From NCBI GenBank assembly GCA_964035575.1, contig OZ037845.1, positions 1,116,001 through 1,180,000 on the forward strand: 64,000 nt of DNA. The letters are read 5' to 3'. The notes below the pieces were generated by a model. That model was not told the origin of the DNA. It searched no databases and saw only the letters and a program-made list of their open reading frames with translations. Source of the stretch: Rhynchopus sp. YZ270_cl-10. Its lineage: Eukaryota; Euglenozoa; Diplonemea; Diplonemida; Diplonemidae. Of this stretch, positions 52,737 to 60,354 are shown in pieces (position 1 is the first letter of the stretch; every line of letters starts with the position of its first letter). The position numbers were made by a program, and so were the translations under genes.

Positions 52737-55340
52737 ATGCTACGCACGACACTGCTCCTCACAGCTGTTGCGGCTGTCTCAGCTCAGCAGTGCTGGGCCA
52801 ACGACGACTGCGCACCAAGCGAGTGGTGCCGTCCGCTTGAATGGTACGGCCACTGCCTCTCGTTCTACTCTGTCTGTGTGCCGAAGCGTGCAGAGGGTGA
52901 GACCTGTGGCGGTGCACGTCCATGCCGTGCCCAGCGCTGTCAAGACCACCTTTTGTGTGAGGGCGATGGTACGTACCACACACCGCTGTGTGTCCAACCC
53001 AAGCAGGAGACATGCACTCTGCAGTGCGGAACTGTTGTTGCAAACGGATGGATGGGCAACGACGAGGGAACCAACGACTGCAACATGTGCAACTGCATCA
53101 ACGGAGGTCTTGCGTGCACAAAGATGGGTTGCCCCAACAGCAAGGAGTGCCCGAAGCCTGAGCCCACCACCTGCACTCTTGGATGTGGCACTGTTGTTCC
53201 TGTCGGATGGAGTGGACACGACGAGGGTGACAACGCCTGCAACACATGTGGCTGCATGGAGAGTGGTCTCCTTCGCTGCACTCTGATTGCATGCCCTGAC
53301 CTGCCTTGCCCAACAAAGAAGTCCTGTGAGCTTCAGTGCGGAACTGTTGTTGCTGACGGATGGACTGGAAAGGGTGAGGGAACAAACGACTGCAACACTT
53401 GCTCCTGCAGAGATGGAGGTCTTGCGTGCACAAAGATGGGCTGCCCCAACAGCAAGGAGTGCCCGAAGCCTGAACCCACCACCTGCACTCTTGGATGTGG
53501 CACTGTTGTTCCTGTCGGATGGAGTGGACACGACGAGGGTGACAACGCCTGCAACACATGTGGCTGCATGGAGAGTGGTCTCCTTCGCTGCACTCTGATT
53601 GCATGCCCTGACCTGCCTTGCCCAACAAAGAAGTCCTGTGAGCTTCAGTGCGGAACTGTTGTTGCTGACGGATGGACTGGAAAGGGTGAGGGAACAAACG
53701 ACTGCAACACTTGCTCCTGCAGAGATGGAGGTCTTGCGTGCACAAAGATGGGCTGCCCCAACAGCAAGGAGTGCCCGAAGCCTGAACCCACCACCTGCAC
53801 TCTTGGATGTGGCACTGTTGTTCCTGTCGGATGGAGTGGAAACGACGAGGGTGACAACGCCTGCAACACATGTGGCTGCATGGAGAGTGGTCTCCTTCGC
53901 TGCACTCTGATTGCGTGCCCTGACCTGCCTTGCCCAACAAAGAAGTCTTGTGAGCTTCAGTGCGGAACTGTTGTTGCTGATGGATGGACTGGAAAGGGTG
54001 AGGGAACAAACGACTGCAACACTTGCTCCTGCAGAGATGGAGGTCTTGCGTGCACAAGGATGGGTTGCCCCAACAGCAAGGAGTGCCCGAAGCCTGAACC
54101 CACCACCTGCACTCTTGGATGTGGCACTGTTGTTCCTGTCGGATGGAGTGGACACGACGAGGGTGACAACGCCTGCAACACGTGCAGCTGTACTGAGAGC
54201 GGACACCTCATCTGCACTCTGATCGCATGCCCTGACCTGCCCTGCCCAGCAAAGAAGTCCTGTGAGCTTCAGTGCGGAACTGTTGTTGCTGACGGATGGA
54301 CTGGAAAGGGTGAGGGAACAAACGACTGCAACACCTGCTCCTGCAGAGATGGAGGTCTTGGGTGCACAAAGATGGGCTGCCCCAACAGCAAGGAGTGCCC
54401 GAAGCCTGAGCCCACCACCTGCACTCTTGGATGTGGCACTGTTGTTCCTGTCGGATGGAGTGGACACGACGAGGGTGACAACGCCTGCAACACATGTGGC
54501 TGCATGGAGAGTGGTCTCCTTCGCTGCACTCTGATTGCGTGCCCTGACCTGCCTTGCCCAACAAAGAAGTCTTGTGAGCTTCAGTGCGGAACTGTTGTTG
54601 CTGATGGATGGACTGGAAAGGGTGAGGGAACAAACGACTGCAACACTTGCTCCTGCAGAGATGGAGGTCTTGGGTGCACAAAGATGGGCTGCCCCAACAG
54701 CAAGGAGTGCCCGAAGCCTGAGCCCACCACCTGCACTCTTGGATGTGGCACTGTTGTTCCTGTCGGATGGAGTGGACACGACGAGGGTGACAACGCCTGC
54801 AACACGTGCAGCTGTACTGAGAGCGGACACCTCATCTGCACTCTGATCGCATGCCCTGACCTGCCTTGCCCAGCAAAGAAGTCCTGTGAGCTTCAGTGCG
54901 GAACTGTTGTTGCTGATGGATGGACTGGAAAGGGTGAGGGAACAAACGACTGCAACACTTGCTCCTGCAGAGATGGAGGTCTTGCATGCACAAAGATGGG
55001 TTGCCCCGACAGCAAGGAGTGCCCGAAGCCTGAGCCCACCACCTGCACTCTTGGATGCGGCACTGTTGTTCCTGTCGGATGGAGTGGAAACGACGAGGGT
55101 GACAACGCTTGCAACACATGTGGCTGCATGGAGAGTGGACTTCTTCGCTGCACTCTGATTGCGTGCCCTGACCTGCCTTGCCCAACAAAGAAGTCTTGTG
55201 AGCTTCAGTGCGGAACTGTTGTTGCTGACGGATGGACTGGAAAGGGTGAGGGAACAAACGACTGCAACACTTGCTCCTGCAACGACGGAGCTCTCGGATG
55301 CACCAAGATTGCGTGTCTCGACTCGCTGGCATGCCTCTAG
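52737..55340 (+). CDS. Secreted protein with 15 pacifastin-like modules
   Basis: The ATG at 52737 gives a signal peptide (MLRTTLLLTAVAAVSA) and follows CACAG (AG 52701-52702) by 34 nt; 867 residues, one exon. A first Cys-rich module (about 17-90) resembles the repeat unit of the gene at 35210. Then 15 modules alternate, A of 53 and B of 51 residues, in a 312-bp unit (53013-55320). Each has eight Cys and a core CNTCxC..G..CTxxxC, close to the pacifastin-inhibitor signature. In A modules the CT is followed by Lys-Met (Arg in one); in B modules by Leu-Ile. By analogy these sit at P1-P1', so A would be trypsin-directed and B chymotrypsin-directed. The first loop is longer than in known pacifastins, so homology is probable, not certain. 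Confidence 0.8.
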   Translation: MLRTTLLLTAVAAVSAQQCWANDDCAPSEWCRPLEWYGHCLSFYSVCVPKRAEGETCGGARPCRAQRCQDHLLCEGDGTYHTPLCVQPKQETCTLQCGTVVANGWMGNDEGTNDCNMCNCINGGLACTKMGCPNSKECPKPEPTTCTLGCGTVVPVGWSGHDEGDNACNTCGCMESGLLRCTLIACPDLPCPTKKSCELQCGTVVADGWTGKGEGTNDCNTCSCRDGGLACTKMGCPNSKECPKPEPTTCTLGCGTVVPVGWSGHDEGDNACNTCGCMESGLLRCTLIACPDLPCPTKKSCELQCGTVVADGWTGKGEGTNDCNTCSCRDGGLACTKMGCPNSKECPKPEPTTCTLGCGTVVPVGWSGNDEGDNACNTCGCMESGLLRCTLIACPDLPCPTKKSCELQCGTVVADGWTGKGEGTNDCNTCSCRDGGLACTRMGCPNSKECPKPEPTTCTLGCGTVVPVGWSGHDEGDNACNTCSCTESGHLICTLIACPDLPCPAKKSCELQCGTVVADGWTGKGEGTNDCNTCSCRDGGLGCTKMGCPNSKECPKPEPTTCTLGCGTVVPVGWSGHDEGDNACNTCGCMESGLLRCTLIACPDLPCPTKKSCELQCGTVVADGWTGKGEGTNDCNTCSCRDGGLGCTKMGCPNSKECPKPEPTTCTLGCGTVVPVGWSGHDEGDNACNTCSCTESGHLICTLIACPDLPCPAKKSCELQCGTVVADGWTGKGEGTNDCNTCSCRDGGLACTKMGCPDSKECPKPEPTTCTLGCGTVVPVGWSGNDEGDNACNTCGCMESGLLRCTLIACPDLPCPTKKSCELQCGTVVADGWTGKGEGTNDCNTCSCNDGALGCTKIACLDSLACL
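53013..55320 (+). repeat. Tandem 312-bp A-B repeat array, 7.5 units
   Basis: Fifteen 153-159-bp half-units within the gene at 52737. Neighbouring units are over 95% alike by eye. Only a few replacements recur, in a patchy pattern (GNDEGD vs GHDEGD; CGCMESGLLRC vs CSCTESGHLIC), suggesting unequal exchange or conversion. The final A module is divergent (CNDGALGCTKIAC). Confidence 0.92.
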
Positions 55341-56811
55341 GCGTTTTCGTTGTGAAAGGATGATGCTGGTGCATTCGGTGAATAGGTGGATGTGGGTGTT
55401 GTCGTCACCTTTTTCGTATTGAAGTTTTCTTGTTTGTGTTATCTATCTGACTAAGAACATGAGCCTCGGTATCGTACAACTTTTATCAGTTTCACTACTT
55501 TGACGTTGTAGCCATGTGCACAGCGTCTGTTTTACTTTTTGTCACACCTTGCCTATTTGCAGGGTACACGGGATTGAGGGTTTTTTTGTTTATTGTCAAC
55601 TCTTTTCTATTTCAAACCCTGTGATGCATTCTGCACACAGGGCTTTGAGAAAAGGTTTTGTGTTCCCTCACGTGTTTCTTTTGCTTTTTTGAAAGAAGAA
55701 TATCATTATTTATGGGTCAACTGGTTTGCAATGTGAACCAGTTGAGTGGCTTCCTTCGTGCACGTCTCTCTTTTCTTGTGTTTTTCGGTATTGCACATTG
55801 ATGTGTCGCAACGCACTGAGCAGAGTGCGTATTGGTGTACTTATTGCAATTGACTGTAGTCTTGTATGCCTTCTGAGATGCTAGATGTCTCAATTTGCCT
55901 GCATGTAGTCCAGTCACTGCAAATACTACAGATACATGAGTCCTGAGCTTGTGCACAGGAGTCACGTTTTTGCGAAGAGCTGCTTGAGAAGTACGCCGAC
56001 ATTATATGTCCACGAGACACACTGGATGGCGGCACGCTTCTCTCTGCTCCTTTTCGCAAATATCCCAGCACCCCTTTTTGGTTTGCTCCCCATTTCCTAT
56101 TTTCCCCGATTTCTTGATGAATTGTGTGCACATCCTGGGCACATAACCTGTTTCAAGTTGTCATTCTTTTAGCTTCCTCCCAAGATCTGATGGTGTGTAC
56201 CCCTGCACACCTTCTGCCCCTTCTTCTCTACCCTGTTTTCTAACGTTCTGTGGACCAGTCACATGGTGCAGGTTGCGGATACGTATCTTCTTAGATACCC
56301 ATCCTGCACCTGGTTCAGAGGATATCTTATTTTCTACCTTTATCGACAATGTGTGTGAACGTGAGTTCCATTCATGTTCGATGTGAAGATGGAGATGCAT
56401 GCACAAGCAGCACTCATCTTTGTGGTTTCTTTTACCCGTTTCTTTCTTTTTCTGACAACGTCTATTGAAAGTGACTGAGCACGAGAGGCTTTCGTCACCT
56501 TTTTCAACGTTCTATTCTTTTCTTGCATGTGCCTGTATCCAACAGGCGTCTGCACGGTTCCTTCATTTTATTTTTTTGGACATTTCTAGTTCCGGGATTG
56601 CTGTGAGCCCCACAAGGTACGTAGAACACGATCTGATAAACGAACAACACCCACCATCCTTGTTTTTCTTCTCTCTCCCTCATTCCTTGATGTTCTTCAG
56701 CATCCCATCCCATCCCATCCCATTACTGACACGCTGTACAGTTTCAATTCACCACCACACGCAGATATTATTATTCACACAACAACGAACAAAACACCAA
56801 AACCACCCAAG
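55341..56811. other. Spacer between the inhibitor-like gene and GST 1
   Basis: T-rich with a perfect GAACCAGTTG-type inverted pair near 55709-55745 (CAACTGGTTTGCA / TGAACCAGTTG) and one hairpin element at 56471. CCCATCCCATCCCATCCCAT at 56702-56721 is a short tandem repeat. No gene. Confidence 0.6.
56471..56505 (+). repeat. ACGAGAG hairpin element
   Basis: GTGACT, GAGC (56477-56480), ACGAGAG, GCTT, TCGTCACCTTTTTC. A short 4-bp stem in the gene-dense part of the window. Confidence 0.6.
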
Positions 56812-57513
56812 ATGCCGACCGGAATCCTGAACTCGCACGACTTCTCGCAGCCTTGCCGCTCTGTTTCGTGGTTTGCTGCCTACGCGAAGTCTGATGTTGA
56901 GCTGCGCACGGTTGAGATGCTGAAGGGGGAGCAGAAGCACCCCGACTACGTTGCGAAGTTCCCTGCCGGCCAGATCCCGTCGTACGAGGAGGGCGACTTC
57001 TTCCTGGAGGAGAGTGCTGCGATCCTGCAGTACCTTGCTGAGGGACACGCCATTGTGCCGAAGGACAAGAAGCAGCAGGCGAAGGTGATGCAGTTTGTGG
57101 CACGGAACCTGGCCAGAGTGCGCAAGATCAGCGGCGAGGTTGTGACCCACTGCTTCTTTGCGTCTGCCGAGGAGTTCCCCGCCCTGCTCAAGGCAGGCAT
57201 CGAGAAGGTCACCCCGACCCTGCAGCTGTACGACACCCTCCTCTCGAAGCAGAACTTCGTGGCTGGGGACGACATCTCGATTGCGGACTTCCTGTTCGCA
57301 CCTGAGGTGGACCAGCTCCTCCTTGTGCAGGGGAAAATTGGGAAGAACCTGCTGGAGGGATACCCGTCCATCCTTGCCTACATTGAGCGGTTGAAGTCTG
57401 TTGAGGGCTACAGTGCAAACTTCCAGAAGTCTGGTGAGTGGTTGAAGAATGCAGCAGGAATCAAGGCTGCTATTGAGGCCAAGAAGGCTGCTGCCGCTGC
57501 TGCCCAGAAGTAG
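56812..57513 (+). CDS. Glutathione S-transferase, theta-like
   Basis: Single exon, 233 residues, cytosolic. Glutathione S-transferases conjugate glutathione to electrophiles. The N-terminal thioredoxin-like domain (about 1-75) has ILNSHDFSQPCRSVSWF, with a candidate catalytic Ser in S-Q-P-C-R-S, the cis-Pro motif GQIPSYEEGDFFLEESAAIL (ES contacts glutathione) and QYLAE. The all-helical C-terminal domain carries GDDISIADFLFAPEVDQL, the N-capping box that stabilises helix 6 in the family. A Lys/Ala-rich end (AKKAAAAAAQK) is unusual and low in complexity. CAG at 56762-56764 is 47 nt upstream. Class assignment rests on the Ser motif and is moderate. Confidence 0.93.
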   Translation: MPTGILNSHDFSQPCRSVSWFAAYAKSDVELRTVEMLKGEQKHPDYVAKFPAGQIPSYEEGDFFLEESAAILQYLAEGHAIVPKDKKQQAKVMQFVARNLARVRKISGEVVTHCFFASAEEFPALLKAGIEKVTPTLQLYDTLLSKQNFVAGDDISIADFLFAPEVDQLLLVQGKIGKNLLEGYPSILAYIERLKSVEGYSANFQKSGEWLKNAAGIKAAIEAKKAAAAAAQK

Positions 57514-58430
57514 GAAGGTAACAAGGTGCTCAGACTGGAATTTCACTTCATTTTTCTCATTATTTCTCTTTTTCTTGTCTTTTTTGGGATTTCATTATCC
57601 CACGCTACTCTCTTTTCGAGAAAACGTCCCAACAGTGTTTGTTGGGATTTTTCTCTCGTTTCTATCTCCGTCCTAACTCCACTTTTGTTTCTGTTTTCAC
57701 TTTTTTTCTTCAACTCTTTTGATCAGGCGTGTGTGGCCCCAAGTCCAAGTGTGGTCCGTTCGTCTTGGTTTGATTGTTTGTTTCGAGGGTCAGCAGTGGG
57801 AACGGAAAGGAAGGTGACGTGATGTGGCACCCAATATGAAGTGCTGTCACGTTTCCCCTCTCCCCACCCTGCTAACCTCGACATGGTTTGTGGTTTCTGC
57901 ACAAGGAGGTGACCGGGCGTGTCTGTCGTGTGTGTCAACAGCGACTGTGCAGTTGCTCGCTTTTCTGTGAGCTTTGCCTTTCTCTGCAACATACCAATGA
58001 AAATGGCACGCCCGAACCAACCAGAAAATAATGTGCAAAAAAGTTGATAAAATAAAGACACGACGCTTTCTCGTATTCTTCACAGCATCCCATCCGTTCA
58101 GCCCCCTGCTGTGCAGTTTGTCACCGCAATGCAACCTGTGCACATTCACACACCACACCACATCACATCACATCACATCACGATGCAACACACAACTGCA
58201 GCTTCGGAAGTGATGAAAACCACTGATATGCCGCCCCAGTCGGAGCTCCACGAGCGATGCCCGAATAGGCTTTACAATACCTTAGGACACCTCTGATCTC
58301 TCTTCTGCCTCGAAACACATCAAGTCTCCTGTTTCTTGGGTTGAGAGGCAACACCACTCCTCTCCTCTCCCAGACAACCCTCCACACAGATTCTCAACAA
58401 CACACCACAACACCACCCTCACCACACAAA
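57514..58430. other. Spacer containing an R3 module
   Basis: T-rich after the GST stop. An R3 copy occupies 58133-58320 and ends 110 bases before the next start; pyrimidine tracts with CAG (58373, 58389) follow it. No gene. Confidence 0.7.
58133..58320 (+). repeat. Repeat module R3, copy 2
   Basis: Nearly identical to 51340-51512 apart from the number of CACAT units. It lies immediately upstream of GST 2, as copy 1 does for the chromodomain-like gene. Confidence 0.88.
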
Positions 58431-59075
58431 ATGGCACCCACCCTGAAGCTTCAGTACTTCGGCGTCCCCGCGAAGCCTGAGGCGACCCGTCTTGCCGCAC
58501 ACATCGGTGGCCTTGCGCTTGAGGATGAGCACATTGACTTCCCTGCCTGGGGTGGGGGTCTGAAGGCGAAGGTGGCCCCGCAGCAGCTGCCGCTTCTGCA
58601 CGTGGACGGGGAGGTGGTGGGACAGCACAGCGCAATCCTGCGTTACGTTGCGAAACTCGCGAACCTGTACCCCAAGGATGCACGTGCGGCGCTGAGTGTG
58701 GACGAGACGATTGACTACGCAGATGAGATCTTCGTGATTCTGACCAAGTTGTTTTTCATCCAGGACGAGGACGAGAAGAGGGTGGCCCGCTGCACTGCCA
58801 TTGCTGAGGGTGGGGACATCCACAAGTGGCTTGTCTTCCTGGACTCGCGTCTTGCGGGGAAGAAGTACGCTGTGGGTGACTCCCTGACAGTGGCAGACTT
58901 GGTCATCTTCACGCAGGTGCACTTCCTTGTGTCTGGGTTCCTTGACGGTGTCCCGTTGGACTCACTGGTGTCGTTCAAGAACCTTGCTGCACACAAGGCT
59001 GTGGTTGCAAACCACCCGAAGGTGAAGGAGTACTACGCGTCTGCGGAGGGCCTTCGCACTGTCTTCAAGGCATGA
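58431..59075 (+). CDS. Glutathione S-transferase, sigma/alpha-like
   Basis: The frame opens at 58341, but the ATG at 58431 (context AAAATGG, 41 nt after CACAG 58385-58389) begins the conserved domain; 214 residues. The first strand LKLQYFGVPAKPEATRL has the catalytic Tyr and an ExxRL pattern typical of sigma, mu and alpha classes. PQQLPLLHVDG supplies the cis-Pro, and VVGQHSAILRYVA is the QS-type glutathione contact with His inserted. The helical domain includes YAVGDSLTVADLVIFTQVHF with the N-capping box. The protein differs strongly from GST 1, so these are two classes side by side rather than a recent tandem duplication. Detoxification or prostaglandin-type isomerase roles are possible. 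Confidence 0.93.
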   Translation: MAPTLKLQYFGVPAKPEATRLAAHIGGLALEDEHIDFPAWGGGLKAKVAPQQLPLLHVDGEVVGQHSAILRYVAKLANLYPKDARAALSVDETIDYADEIFVILTKLFFIQDEDEKRVARCTAIAEGGDIHKWLVFLDSRLAGKKYAVGDSLTVADLVIFTQVHFLVSGFLDGVPLDSLVSFKNLAAHKAVVANHPKVKEYYASAEGLRTVFKA

Positions 59076-59711
59076 GCTGCTTTGGGCTGACATTGACTTC
59101 CTTTCACTTTGATACATTCGTCTTACATGTTTTCTTTACTTCGATTTTCTTGTTTTTTTTGACTTGATTGGGTTGGGAGGGATGAATGTGCAATATTTTG
59201 CAGTTCGCTCTGCACAACGGGTGTTCTTCAACCCATTGCATTTGTGTTCTGTTCCCATCCCGTCTGTTTTGTTGAACGGCTCATGTTGGAGTTGAACGGC
59301 TCATGTTGCAATTGTGTGTGATCTGTGTGTTGCACACGAATGTAATTATTGTTGCAAACATGAGTTTTGTTCTTCACATTTTGTTGCTCTCCTCTTCCGT
59401 TCCACGTCCACAAGACGTCTGCACGGTTACAACTTTCTTTGCTTTCTTTGTGTGTCCATACACACAACTAACTTCGACAGCTTACTTATTTTTCGATTTC
59501 AACTTTTTTTTGGTTTGGTTTCTTTCACTGATCCAGATGACACCAACAAACAAACGACACGAACCCCTTCCCTTTTTTCTCTTCTGAATATTGACACGAA
59601 ATCATGATGAAAACCTTTTAATTGTCAGTGCTGGCACCAATGTGAGTCTCGACCATGAGCACATACTTTAACCGCTTTGTCTGAAACACTTCTGTTCCCC
59701 ACCTTTCCACC

Positions 59712-59823
59712 CTCCTCTGTTGTGCATGATGAAATCCTGGAACCGCCCTAGCCAAGCCGAAGCAACGCTGTGGATACATTCCAACCTCACCTGACTGCTG
59801 ACACAACGCAAACCACACTCCAC
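59712..59823 (+). repeat. Repeat module R1, copy 2
   Basis: Matches 50820-50932 through CCTCCTCTGTTGTGC..GACACAACGCAAACC. Confidence 0.85.
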
Positions 59824-59959
59824 ACTTTCCTTCTCTTCTTGAGTGATGAAACATTACGCACATTTGACTAGAGTCTCGGACAGCACAGCTGCATGACCGA
59901 GTAAAGCAACATACTCATTGATTCTGACAAGACACATTTCAGGTTCTCTTCTTTCGGGA

Positions 59960-60242
59960 GCACACTTCCGTCTCCAAACAGCAACATGATGCACAAAACA
60001 CAACCATTCGGCCAGAGGTGGCCAACAAAGTCACGGCACCCTCGGTGGGGCTCGAAAAATTATGTCAAACTCAACAGGTCTGATTGTTGCTGCTCTCCTC
60101 TTTTGAACACAACCACTTCACATGACACCACACACAGCGAGCATGATGACAAAACTTCTTGGCAGCACCGCAAGCTGCTCCCAATACACCTCTCAGGAGG
60201 ATATGAGGGTTGGTCTTTCTTTCGCCCCTAGCTGACTCCACA
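59960..60242 (+). repeat. Repeat module R2, copy 2
   Basis: Matches 51056-51339 with only scattered single differences; followed by a CACAT-rich stretch and then CATATTCTGCGCAAGGATTA, which is related to 52490-52515. Confidence 0.88.
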
Positions 60243-60354
60243 ACCTGTGCACATTCACACATCACACCACATCACATCACACCATATTCTGCGCAAGGAT
60301 TACCCTCACTAAGCATCACCACACTCCGACACCACCACATGCCACCAGGTATCA

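Larger units (their letters stand above)
59076..60354. other. Spacer containing R1 and R2 modules
   Basis: Holds R1 (59712-59823) and R2 (59960-60242) in the same order and spacing trend as at 50.8-51.3 kb, and a direct duplication GGCTCATGTTG near 59278-59309. No gene. Confidence 0.7.

Noticed and set aside
52779-54830. A 683-codon open frame on the minus strand
   Set aside because: It lies antisense to the Cys-rich array at 52737; the periodic repeat keeps the opposite frame open. Its Ser/Val/Ala-rich translation has no signal or domain.
53013-55320. CRISPR-like array
   Set aside because: Repeats are coding, 312 bp, contiguous and without unique spacers; the DNA is eukaryotic.
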